45,059 nucleotides of DNA from Phycisphaerae bacterium (GTDB lineage Bacteria; Planctomycetota; Phycisphaerae; Phycisphaerales; UBA1924), in contig VGXM01000024.1 of assembly GCA_016873295.1 (NCBI GenBank), forward strand, positions 1 to 45,059, written 5' to 3'. A model generated the notes under the pieces. That model was not told the origin of the DNA and made no database searches. It saw nothing but the letters and a program-made list of their open reading frames with translations. Both the position numbers and the translations under genes were made by a program. Each line of letters starts with the position of its first letter. Within the stretch, counting starts at the first letter, position 1. Below, piece by piece: positions 1-7,795 of the stretch.

Positions 1-2
1 CG

Positions 3-1055
3 CCCCAGGTCGTGGGCAGCGTGCTGATCGACGACCAGGGCCGGCTGATCTGGGCCTGGTCGCGGGCGCGAGCGCTGCTGGCCGGCGGCATGTTCCGCGT
101 CGCCATGGCGGCGCCGACCGACCCCGACCTGCCGGCGACGCCCGCGCCCGACCAGGCGGACGCGGCCCGGCTCGCGGCCGAGTGGCTGAGCTGGTCGGTG
201 CAGTTCGGCGTGGCGCCCTCGCGCGTGCTCGTCGTGATGGCCCGCGCGCCCGACGACACGCACGCGGGCTCGGACTTCGGGGCCGCGCTAGCGCGGGCCT
301 GGGGCGGCGCCCCGGTGGACCTGATCGGGCACGAGGACCCGGTCCTGGCGACGCTGCAGCGGCTGCGCACGCCCGCCGCGGAGGACCCGCTCGCCGCGCC
401 GCCCGGCACGTCGGCCCTGACGCCCGCGACCACCTCGGGCATCGGCGCCACGCGGGTGTCGTCGCTGACGCGCCGGCCCTCGCGCACCCACCGGCGCCTG
501 TACCGCGTGACCGCGGCCGCCATCGCCGCCGCGGCGGTCGTGCTCGGCGTCGTCGCGTGGCGGTTCAGCGCGGTGGCGACGCAGCGGCGCGACCTGGCGG
601 CGTCGCTGATCCGCCTGGCCCGCGACGACGCGCAGGGCGTGGGGGGGGCGGCCCTGGCCCTGGCGGGCACCGATGAACTGCTCGACGAACTGCGCGCCAC
701 CATCCAGCAGCGCCGTCAGCAGCTCGAGCCCCCCGACGCCGCCGCGCCCACGGTCCCCGTCATGGAGGAGGTCGCGACCCTCGCGCTGGTGCTGGGGAAC
801 GACCGGGTCGAGCTGCAGGAACTGATGGCGGACCAGACGCTGGTGAACGTGATCATCCACACGCAGGACGTGGGGAAGGCCGAGCGCGTGCTGGCGGCGC
901 TCCGCTCCATCTCGGGCTCGCACGTGGAGGCGTGGCGCGACACCTACACGGAGGTGGGAACGGGCGAGTCGATCAGGATCCGGGCGACGTTCGCGGGCGC
1001 GTGGTCGTCCGACGCCGGGCGCGGCCTGCCCGCGGGGGAGGGACGCGCCCCATGA
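3..1055 (+). CDS. PilM/PilN-like pilus or type II secretion assembly protein (5' partial)
   Basis: The reading frame is open to the left edge, so the true start lies outside the window. The visible part has an N-terminal soluble stretch that could be the end of a PilM/GspL actin-like domain, then a basic linker and one membrane segment (about residue 162 onward counting from the GTG at 12, alanine/valine rich). A periplasmic domain follows, with a coiled Gln/Arg segment and a C-terminal alpha/beta fold like PilN. In type IV pilus and type II secretion machines, PilM/PilN or GspL link the cytoplasmic motor to the periplasmic part. It overlaps the next gene by ATGA, and the next two genes encode a PilO/GspM-like protein and a TPR lipoprotein, which supports this reading. 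Similarity is by architecture, not by a strong motif; a generic inner-membrane secretion protein is the alternative. Confidence 0.55.
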   Translation, partial: PQVVGSVLIDDQGRLIWAWSRARALLAGGMFRVAMAAPTDPDLPATPAPDQADAARLAAEWLSWSVQFGVAPSRVLVVMARAPDDTHAGSDFGAALARAWGGAPVDLIGHEDPVLATLQRLRTPAAEDPLAAPPGTSALTPATTSGIGATRVSSLTRRPSRTHRRLYRVTAAAIAAAAVVLGVVAWRFSAVATQRRDLAASLIRLARDDAQGVGGAALALAGTDELLDELRATIQQRRQQLEPPDAAAPTVPVMEEVATLALVLGNDRVELQELMADQTLVNVIIHTQDVGKAERVLAALRSISGSHVEAWRDTYTEVGTGESIRIRATFAGAWSSDAGRGLPAGEGRAP

Positions 1056-1648
1056 CCCGCCTGGCCGCGCTTCCCACGCTGACCGCCGCCGAGGCCGACG
1101 AGGCCCGCGCGACGGTCGCCGCCCGGGCCGCGGGGGTCGAGCGTGCCAACCGCCCCATGGTCCCGGTGGCGCTGGCCGGGGCGGCGTTGGCGCTCACGCT
1201 GGTCCTGGCGATCGTGGCGGTGGTTCGCGTCAACGCGGCCACCGCGTCGCTCGCGTCGGCCCGCGCCGATGCGACCGAGATCGCGTGCCTGACCCAGCAG
1301 CACCGGAACCTGCAGGAACTGGCCAAGGACCCCGCGCGCGAGCGCCTCGCCGCCTCGGGCGGGCAGATCCTGAGCCAGATCCACGGCGCGGGGACCGCCG
1401 CCGGGCTCCAGGGCGTCACGCAGACCCCGCGCACCAACCCCCGCGCGGTGAGCGGCGAGGGCGTGGCCCGGACCGACTACGCGTACGATGGCGTGCGCGA
1501 CCCGGACCTGTCCCGCATCCTCACCTGGATCAACGCCGTCGTCCGTGACGTCCCGCTGGTGGACGTCACCCGCATCCGCATCCGCCCCGAGCCCTCGGGC
1601 TGGGCGGTGGACGTGATCTTCTCGCGTTGGGAGAGAACCACACGATGA
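1052..1648 (+). CDS. PilO/GspM-like single-pass membrane protein
   Basis: A 198-residue protein whose ATG overlaps the stop of the preceding gene (ATGA). It has a cytoplasmic N-terminus of about 35 residues, one hydrophobic membrane helix (about residues 37-59), a helical Ala/Arg-rich stretch, and a C-terminal periplasmic domain ending in a beta-strand-like segment (SGWAVDVIF). This is the plan of PilO/GspM proteins, which pair with PilN/GspL in the inner membrane to form the alignment complex of pilus and type II secretion systems. The longer in-frame start at 932 would overlap the previous gene by over 100 bases and is not credible. Sequence similarity to the family is weak; the assignment rests on topology and neighbours. 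Confidence 0.5.
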   Translation: MTRLAALPTLTAAEADEARATVAARAAGVERANRPMVPVALAGAALALTLVLAIVAVVRVNAATASLASARADATEIACLTQQHRNLQELAKDPARERLAASGGQILSQIHGAGTAAGLQGVTQTPRTNPRAVSGEGVARTDYAYDGVRDPDLSRILTWINAVVRDVPLVDVTRIRIRPEPSGWAVDVIFSRWERTTR

Positions 1649-2238
1649 CCCGTGCCCCGCTCGCCCTGCTCGCGCTCCTCCCGCTTGTCCTGGCGGGCTG
1701 CGCCACCGGCCCCGGGGCCGGGCCCGCGGCCCCGTCCTACGACGTCGAGGAATCCAACCGGCTCGCGCGCTCCGCCAACCAGCGGTACCGCGAGGGCGAG
1801 TACGACCGGGCCCTCGGCCTGGCCCGGCGCGCCGTCGATCTGCACCCCGACAGCCCCGCCGCCTGGAACGTCCTCGGGCTCTCGTCCATGGAGCTGGCCC
1901 GGAATGTCGACGCCGCCGAGGCCTTCCAGCGGGCGGGCGAGCTCTCGCCCACCGACCCCCGCCCCTACGAGAACCTCGGTTGGCTGTACCTGCGCGTGGG
2001 GTGGGCCGAGCCGGCGCTGCGGGCGTACGGCGTGGCGCTGGAGCGCGGCCCCGACGGGCTGGAATCGCTCCGCGGCGCCGTCGAAGCCGCCCGGCGCATC
2101 AACCGGGAAGACCACCAGGCGCTCGAGCGCCTGACGCGCCTCCTGATCGTCGAGACGGACCCGGCCTACCGCAAGGAGTACCAGCTCCGGCGCCTGCGGA
2201 TCGAGCAGCAGCTCCAGGAGCAGGCCCGCGGGCAGTAG
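1645..2238 (+). CDS. TPR-repeat lipoprotein, PilF/TadD-like
   Basis: A 197-residue protein that starts at the ATG overlapping the previous stop. The N-terminus is a lipoprotein signal with a lipobox (LVLAGC, Cys19), so the mature protein should be lipid-anchored in the periplasm or outer membrane. The rest is built of tetratricopeptide repeats (for example AWNVLGLSSMELARNVDAAE and the following repeat with LGWLYLRVGWAEPALRAYG), about four units, followed by a basic, glutamine-rich tail. Small TPR lipoproteins of this kind (PilF/PilW, TadD) help secretin assembly in pilus systems, which fits its position as the last gene of the pilus-like operon. It ends five bases before the convergent NAD synthetase gene. 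Confidence 0.7.
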   Translation: MTRAPLALLALLPLVLAGCATGPGAGPAAPSYDVEESNRLARSANQRYREGEYDRALGLARRAVDLHPDSPAAWNVLGLSSMELARNVDAAEAFQRAGELSPTDPRPYENLGWLYLRVGWAEPALRAYGVALERGPDGLESLRGAVEAARRINREDHQALERLTRLLIVETDPAYRKEYQLRRLRIEQQLQEQARGQ

Positions 2239-2243
2239 GCGCC

Positions 2244-3986
2244 TCAGCCCCGCCAGCCCTGGGCGATGGGCCAACGACGCCCCGAGCCGAACGCGACGGA
2301 CGTGACCTTCAACCCGATCGCGGTCTGCTTGCGCTTGAACTCGGCGGCGTCGACCATCCGGGCCAGGCGCCGGACCGTGGCGTCGTCGATGCCGGTCTGG
2401 CGGGCGATGCGCGCGGGCGACTCGTGGCGCTCCACGTAGCGCTCGACCACCCTGTCCACCACGTCGTACTCGGGGAGCGAGTCCCGGTCCTTCTGCCCGG
2501 GGCGCAGCTCGGCGCTGGGGGGCTTGGCGATGCTGCGCTCGGGGATGGGCGGACGGGCGAACCCGGCCTCGCTCGCGCACGCGTTCATCCACCGGGCCAG
2601 GCGGTAGACCCACTGCTTGGAGACGTCGGAGAGCACCGCCAGCCCGCCGTTCATGTCGCCGTAGAGCGTGCAGTAGCCGACGGCCAGCTCGCTCTTGTTG
2701 CCCGTGGTGAGCAGCAGGGCCCCGGTGCGGTTGGAGATGGCCATGAGCGTGGTGCCGCGGATGCGGCTCTGGAGGTTCTCCTCGGCCAGGTCCGGGAGGC
2801 CGGCCCCGAGTCGCGGCTGGGCCAGTCCGTCCATCACGCCGCCCAGCGCGCCCTTGAAGCCCTCGAAGGGCTGGGCGATGGGAGCGACGATGAGCCTGGC
2901 GCCGAGGTTGTCCGCCAGGGCCCGCGCGTCCTCGAGCGCGTGCGCGGAGGAATAGGGCCCGGGGAGCGCCACGCCCAGCACGCGGTCCCTGCCCAGGGCG
3001 GCGACGGCGAGGGCCGCGGTCACCGCCGAGTCGATGCCGCCGGAGAGCCCGAGCACGGCGTCCTTGAAGCCGGTCTTGCGCAGGTAGTCGCGCACCCCCG
3101 TCACCAGCGCGGTGAACAGCCGCGCCTCGGGGGGCCTTTCGAGGAACGTGTCGCGGACGCCGGCGTCCACGCCGTCGGAGCCCCGGGGCGCCGCGGGCGA
3201 GAGGTCGAGGACGAGGGGGGCGGGGTCGAAGCACGGCCCGGCCGCGAGGAGGTTGCCGCCCGGGCCGTACACGAGCGTGTGCCCGTCGAAGACCAGTTCG
3301 TCGTTGCCGCCGAGCTGGTTGAGGCTGGCGACGTGCACGCCGTGCCGCGCCGCGTGCGCTCGGAGGATCCCGCGGTGCTTTTCGCCCTTGAAGAGGACGA
3401 AGGGGCTGGCGGAAGGGCTGAGGATGACGCGGGCGCCCGCGGCGATCAGCTCCGCGACGGGGTCGGGCCCGTCGCGGTACTTGGAGGAGAACCCGGCGTC
3501 GTCGCCGCGCCACAGGTCCTCGCAGATCGCCAGCCCGACGGGCACCGACCCGCCGGCGCTCGTGGGCACGGGCACGACGCAGGGCGTCCGCCCCGGCTCG
3601 AAGTAGCGGTCCTCGTCGAAGACGTCGTAGGTCGGCAGCAGGCGCTTGGCGTAGCGGTCGATGTAGACGTTGTCGCGGTAGACGACCAGCCCGTTGGCGA
3701 CCGGTCCGCGCCCCGGCCCCTGGCTCATGGGCCAGGGCGTGCCGAAGACCGCCGTGATCCCGCCGGTCTCGCGCAGGCCGAGGCGATTGGAGGCCTCTTC
3801 GCAGGCCCCGACGAACCCCTCGGCGAGGAGCAGGTCCTTGGGCGGGTACCCGCACAGGCACAGTTCGGGGAAGAGCGCGACGTCGGCGCCGGCGTGCCGG
3901 GCCTCGTGCAGCCCCGTGCGCACGCGCTCGGCGTTCCCCTCCACGTCGCCCACCACGGGGTTGATCGGCACCAAAGCCAGTCGCAC
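2244..3986 (-). CDS. nadE: NAD+ synthetase, glutamine-hydrolysing
   Basis: A 580-residue two-domain enzyme that makes NAD+ from nicotinic acid adenine dinucleotide, ATP and glutamine. The N-terminal nitrilase-type glutaminase domain has the expected Glu (FPELCLCGYP, E41), a Lys region (FVLFKGEKH) and the catalytic Cys (AICEDLW). The C-terminal synthetase domain has the PP-loop LGLSGGIDSA and the conserved TTGNKSE and YGDMNGG segments. Length is normal for the glutamine-dependent family. I place the start at the GTG at 3986 because the protein then begins at the usual family position (VRLALVPINPVVGD). It lies nine bases after the stop of the upstream membrane protein gene, so the three minus-strand genes 7095 to 2244 probably form one transcription unit. 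The upstream frame stays open only as an antisense or out-of-frame extension. Confidence 0.95.
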   Translation of the reverse strand: MRLALVPINPVVGDVEGNAERVRTGLHEARHAGADVALFPELCLCGYPPKDLLLAEGFVGACEEASNRLGLRETGGITAVFGTPWPMSQGPGRGPVANGLVVYRDNVYIDRYAKRLLPTYDVFDEDRYFEPGRTPCVVPVPTSAGGSVPVGLAICEDLWRGDDAGFSSKYRDGPDPVAELIAAGARVILSPSASPFVLFKGEKHRGILRAHAARHGVHVASLNQLGGNDELVFDGHTLVYGPGGNLLAAGPCFDPAPLVLDLSPAAPRGSDGVDAGVRDTFLERPPEARLFTALVTGVRDYLRKTGFKDAVLGLSGGIDSAVTAALAVAALGRDRVLGVALPGPYSSAHALEDARALADNLGARLIVAPIAQPFEGFKGALGGVMDGLAQPRLGAGLPDLAEENLQSRIRGTTLMAISNRTGALLLTTGNKSELAVGYCTLYGDMNGGLAVLSDVSKQWVYRLARWMNACASEAGFARPPIPERSIAKPPSAELRPGQKDRDSLPEYDVVDRVVERYVERHESPARIARQTGIDDATVRRLARMVDAAEFKRKQTAIGLKVTSVAFGSGRRWPIAQGWRG

Positions 3987-3994
3987 GGGCGATC

Positions 3995-5044
3995 CTAAGC
4001 GCCCCGCCCGGAGCCCCTGCGCCGTCGCAGCAGCCACCGGTCGGGCCTCAGCCACACCACGCCCACCCCGCCCGCAAAGACGTTCACCACCGACTCGGCG
4101 GCGCCCACGACCAGGGCCACGACCGCGAAGGACTCGGCGCTCACGCCCGAGAGGGCGAGGCTCCCGGCCAGCCACGTCGTGCCGCCCTCGCGCACGCCCA
4201 GCATCCCGCCCGGGCTCGCCACGCCGATGAGGAAGAAGACCGATCCGGCGATGATCGCCGACTCGGGCGCGATCTCGACGCCCACGACCCGGGCCGCCAG
4301 CGCGAAGCGGGCCCACATGGTGGCGAAGAAGAGCAGGCGGAGGACCACGCCGACGGCGAAGGCCCTCCCGCCCGCGGCGATCGCCAGCCCGGCGTGCAGG
4401 CCGGCGAAGGCCCGCGTGCCCGCCAGCCGACGCCACCCGGGCACGCGTGACCCGAGCCGGTGCAGCCGCGCCAGCCCCGCGTCGCCCGCGAACAGGCGGG
4501 CGCCCGCGATGCACGCGACGGTGAGGACCGCCATCCCCGCGCCCGAGGTCGCCAGCCACGCGGCGTCGATCCGCCCGCGCCAGGCGCTGGCCAGCCCGAG
4601 CGGGATCGCCACGCACGCCAGGGCCGCCAGGGCCGCCGCGAGCATGGCCCCGACGGTGAGCAGGGCCACGCCGTCGCGGCGCGTGTGCACCACGACCCGC
4701 GCGATGAGCCCGACCTTGAAGGGCAGGTAGTTGAGGAAGACGGCGACGGCGTTGGTCGCCAGCACGCCGAGGGGCTTGAGGCGCCGGACGGGCCCGAGCA
4801 GCGCGTGAAAGACCAGCCCGTCGAGGGCCAGCCCCAGCAGGGTGAGCCCGAGGATCGACGCGATGACCCAGCCGGGGGCCTCGCCCAGGCGCTCGAGCTG
4901 GGCCCGGTTCTCCGGCCGCAGCGCCAACGACGCGCACCAGGCCAGCAGCGCGACGCCCACCGCGAAGCCGATCAACTGCAGGGCGATCGCGGCGACCCGA
5001 GCCGCGCGGCTCCGCGCCGGGGGTTTCGATCCATCGGCGGTCAT
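3995..5044 (-). CDS. UPF0104 / lysylphosphatidylglycerol-synthase-like membrane protein
   Basis: A 349-residue integral membrane protein with about eight hydrophobic segments. It carries the family-typical stretch after the second helix pair (VFLNYLPFKVGLIARVVVHTRRDG) and a glycine-rich motif (IGVASPGGMLGVREGG) seen in the UPF0104/LPG-synthase transmembrane domain family, members of which move or modify lipids or polyprenyl-linked glycans. The start is the ATG at 5044, which overlaps the stop of the upstream glycosyltransferase gene by ATGA; an in-frame start 78 bases upstream would run into that gene. Coupling to a GT-C glycosyltransferase suggests work on a lipid-linked sugar at the inner membrane; the substrate cannot be read from the sequence. 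Confidence 0.75.
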   Translation of the reverse strand: MTADGSKPPARSRAARVAAIALQLIGFAVGVALLAWCASLALRPENRAQLERLGEAPGWVIASILGLTLLGLALDGLVFHALLGPVRRLKPLGVLATNAVAVFLNYLPFKVGLIARVVVHTRRDGVALLTVGAMLAAALAALACVAIPLGLASAWRGRIDAAWLATSGAGMAVLTVACIAGARLFAGDAGLARLHRLGSRVPGWRRLAGTRAFAGLHAGLAIAAGGRAFAVGVVLRLLFFATMWARFALAARVVGVEIAPESAIIAGSVFFLIGVASPGGMLGVREGGTTWLAGSLALSGVSAESFAVVALVVGAAESVVNVFAGGVGVVWLRPDRWLLRRRRGSGRGA

Positions 5045-7095
5045 GGCGTGGGCCTCAGGCGGAAGAGGTATCGGCCCGAGTCGGGCCAGGCCTGCACGGG
5101 CTCGGCGTCGTCGCGCAGCCACGCCTCGATCGCGTCGTTGGTCACCGTCGGGTCATACCACCCCGAGCGTTGCAGCCGCGAGACCTCGCCCGCGTTCCAC
5201 AGCACCAGCCCGACGCCGCGCGCTCGGAGGCCGGCGGTCCATTGTCGCGGCTCGCCCGGGTGCTCGCGGATCAGGCGCCCCAGGGGCGATTGGTCCCAGG
5301 TGGTGTGGTAGAGGACCGGCGCGCGGAAGTAGAAGGGGGTGGCGTCGCCGAGCAGGTAGACGCGTTCCTCGCCGAGGGCGACGTTGACGAACGCCTCGGG
5401 GCCCATCATCGCGGCCAGTTCGCCCCGACGCGCGGGGGACGCCCGGGCCCACTCGTTGCGCCACAGGCTTCCGTCGAAGAGCGCTGTGCCGCCCACCAGC
5501 GTCGCGTTGGGGCGACCGCCGCGCTCGTGGGCGAAGCGCCAGAGGGTCGCGCCGGCGAGCACCGCCGCACCGACGAGCGCCGCCCACGCGATCCGCCCCC
5601 GCGTCACGACGCCGATCGCGACGGCCCCCGTGACGACCAGCGGCAGCAGGAACCGGGATTGCAGGTGCGTGAACGCGAGCCAGCCCACCAGTTGGGCCGC
5701 GAGCGCCGCCGCCAGCACGAGCCCCGGGCGCCGGGTCGAGCGCCCCGCGATGGCCCGCCCGATCGCGCCGAGGGCCAGCGGGAAGAAGATGGAGAACTGG
5801 GGGTGGAGCAGGCCGCGATGGACGGCGGCGCCGGGCCGGGCCGGGTCGCCCCGGTCGGGGACCACGAGCAGGGCGAGGCGGTCGAGCAGCGAGCCGTCGA
5901 AACGGTGCCCGGCGGCGAAGCGGGCGAACTGATCGGGCGTCCAATGCGCATCGCCGAACACGCTGTGCAGGTAGGGGAAGACGGGGTTGCCGCAGGCGAT
6001 GGCGTTGCGGCTCAGCCAAGGGGCCAGGGCCGCCGCGCCCGCGAGCGCGCCGCCCGCGAGCAGCCCGGGCCACTCGCGCCGGGGAGAGGCCCCAAGGAGC
6101 ACGACGCCCGCGGCGGGGGCGGCGAGCACGATCGCCGTGGGCTTGAACCCGCAGGCCACGCCCAGGAGCACGCCCACGATCGCCCCCCTCGTGATCGGCG
6201 GCAGCCCGGGGTCCCACGCGACGGCCAGCGCCCCCGCGAGCATCGCCAGGACCCCCATCTCGCTGTAGGCCATGGAGCCGGTGACGACGGTCCAGGGGAC
6301 GGCGAGCAGCACCGTGCCCGCCGCGGTCGCGCCGAGGCGCGAAGCGCCGGTGTTCCTCGCCGCCGCGCCCGCCAGGCACGCGGCGACGATCGCCAGCCCC
6401 GCGTGCAGGGCCTGGGCCGAGTACGCGAGCGTGGACCCGCCCCCCAGGCGGGCCACGTGCACGAACATGGCCTCGGCGTACCCCGGCAGGCACGAGTAGG
6501 CGTTGTGCTCGGCGGGCCACACGCGCCCGCCCGCCAGCCACTCCCGGGGCAACTGGAGGTGATAACTCAGCGCGTCGTACCCGCCGAACTCGCTGCCCCA
6601 GAGCCAGCCGGGCGGGCTGCACGCCGCGACGAGCATCGCGGCGAGCGCGGCCCCGGCGCACGCGACGAACCCCCACGCCAGACGCGGCATCGCCCCGCCA
6701 TCCTCCCCCCGGCGGACGACGGACGGCGCCCGCCACGCCAGGAGCGCAATCCCCGCCGCGACGGGCGCCCACGCGCCCCACGCCGACGCCAAGGCCCCGG
6801 CCGCGCCCAGCACCTGCGTCATCGACGCCATGAGCGCGAGCCCGAGCGCGACCGCGACGGGCAGCGGGCGACGCGACCCTTCCAGGGCCGGGCGGAGCGC
6901 GATCCCCCAGCCGAGCGAGGCGGCGAGGTAGAGCGCCGGCCCGACCGCGCCCCGCCCCAGGCGTTCGAGCACGACCGCCAGCCCGAGGGCCGGGTCGTGC
7001 GGGCCGCCGAGTCCCGAGAGGGCCGCGAGCGACACCAGCAGCCCCAGCGCTGGGGCGATCCAGGCCCAGGCGCGCGATGGGTTCGGGAGCGGCAA
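5041..7095 (-). CDS. GT-C-type membrane glycosyltransferase (ArnT/PMT-like)
   Basis: A 684-residue polytopic protein with roughly twelve hydrophobic helices and a soluble C-terminal domain. After the first helices lies a loop containing FGGYDALSYHLQLPREWL, the kind of acidic first periplasmic loop that in GT-C enzymes (GT39/GT83 families) binds the polyprenyl-phosphate-sugar donor. The C-terminal domain (from about residue 520) holds a segment on Tyr-rich substrates such as YLLGDATPFYFRAPVLYHTTW, common in bacterial membrane glycosyltransferases. The start shown is a TTG at 7095; no ATG lies nearby, so it is uncertain by some codons. It diverges from the Fur gene with only 41 bases between them and is translationally coupled to the following UPF0104 gene. 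Acceptor unknown. Confidence 0.75.
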   Translation of the reverse strand: MPLPNPSRAWAWIAPALGLLVSLAALSGLGGPHDPALGLAVVLERLGRGAVGPALYLAASLGWGIALRPALEGSRRPLPVAVALGLALMASMTQVLGAAGALASAWGAWAPVAAGIALLAWRAPSVVRRGEDGGAMPRLAWGFVACAGAALAAMLVAACSPPGWLWGSEFGGYDALSYHLQLPREWLAGGRVWPAEHNAYSCLPGYAEAMFVHVARLGGGSTLAYSAQALHAGLAIVAACLAGAAARNTGASRLGATAAGTVLLAVPWTVVTGSMAYSEMGVLAMLAGALAVAWDPGLPPITRGAIVGVLLGVACGFKPTAIVLAAPAAGVVLLGASPRREWPGLLAGGALAGAAALAPWLSRNAIACGNPVFPYLHSVFGDAHWTPDQFARFAAGHRFDGSLLDRLALLVVPDRGDPARPGAAVHRGLLHPQFSIFFPLALGAIGRAIAGRSTRRPGLVLAAALAAQLVGWLAFTHLQSRFLLPLVVTGAVAIGVVTRGRIAWAALVGAAVLAGATLWRFAHERGGRPNATLVGGTALFDGSLWRNEWARASPARRGELAAMMGPEAFVNVALGEERVYLLGDATPFYFRAPVLYHTTWDQSPLGRLIREHPGEPRQWTAGLRARGVGLVLWNAGEVSRLQRSGWYDPTVTNDAIEAWLRDDAEPVQAWPDSGRYLFRLRPTP

Positions 7096-7136
7096 GCGTG
7101 CAGTCTACCGGGCGCCAGGGCCCGCTACCATCGCCC

Positions 7137-7586
7137 ATGCCCGGCGGCGTCGACTCCGCACCCACCGAGATCATCGAGCCCCTGTGCTCGGTCTTCCGGC
7201 GCAAGCTGCGTTCCGAGGGGCTGAAGTACACGCCCGAGCGGGCGGCGGTGCTCGACGCCGCGGTGCGGGCCGAGGGGCTCTTCGAGGCCGACCGCATCAT
7301 CGAGGACGTCAAGGCCGGGGGGATCCGCGTCTCCAAGGCGACGGTCTACCGCACGCTCAAGCTCCTCCAGGAGGCGGGCGTGATCCAGCGCGTGCCGCTG
7401 GACACCGACCAGGCCTTCTACCAGACCGTCTTCGGGCGCCGCCCCAGCGAGATCATCCTGCGCCTCGACACGCGCCGGGCCCTCACCGTCGAGCTCCCCG
7501 AGGTCGCCGACGCCTGCCGACGCGCCTGCGAGTCCCGCGGCCTGCGCCTCCGCGCCCACCAGCTTGTCATCTTCGCCGACGCCTGA
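7137..7586 (+). CDS. Fur-family transcriptional regulator lacking canonical metal ligands
   Basis: A 149-residue protein with a clear Fur winged helix: KYTPERAAVLDA at residues 30-41 and the recognition segment VSKATVYRTLKLLQEAGVI at 65-83. The dimerisation domain keeps its length and strand pattern, but the residues that bind metal in Fur proteins are missing. The His before the first helix pair is Leu48, the HHDH segment is replaced by GRRPSE (100-105), the following CxxCG is replaced by RLDTR, and the terminal CxxC is absent. The only cysteines are 17, 127 and 131. The ATG at 7137 gives the usual family N-terminus. It converges with the feo operon, so a role in iron or redox control is a reasonable inference, but sensing must be non-canonical. 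Confidence 0.85.
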   Translation: MPGGVDSAPTEIIEPLCSVFRRKLRSEGLKYTPERAAVLDAAVRAEGLFEADRIIEDVKAGGIRVSKATVYRTLKLLQEAGVIQRVPLDTDQAFYQTVFGRRPSEIILRLDTRRALTVELPEVADACRRACESRGLRLRAHQLVIFADA

Positions 7587-7612
7587 CCGCCGCGGACCCA
7601 CCCGCGGCCCAG

Positions 7613-7789
7613 TCAGCGGCGCTCGCCCCCCACCGGCTTGCCGCCCACGGTCAGCGGGGCGCGCGTGCCCTTGCGCCTGCGGAGGAAGCGGGGCAGGAAC
7701 CGGGGCGGGAGCGCGGCGCGGGCGACGAGCGCGGCGGCGAGCACCGCGATCGCCGTCACCAGCCAGAACTGCCAGTCGCCCATGGGCAT
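7613..7789 (-). CDS. Small single-pass membrane protein of the feo operon
   Basis: A 58-residue frame on the minus strand starting six bases after the feoB stop. Its N-terminus is MPMGDWQFWLVTAIAV, which continues into one hydrophobic helix (about residues 8-27), and the rest is a strongly basic tail (LRRRKGTRAP). The position downstream of feoB and the WQ-helix start resemble the FeoB-associated Cys-rich membrane proteins and FeoC in other bacteria, but the cysteines of those families are absent here. A second possible start is the ATG two codons later. Spacing with feoB argues for co-transcription. Function unknown; an accessory role in ferrous iron uptake is an inference from position. Confidence 0.65.
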   Translation of the reverse strand: MPMGDWQFWLVTAIAVLAAALVARAALPPRFLPRFLRRRKGTRAPLTVGGKPVGGERR

Positions 7790-7795
7790 GGCGCG

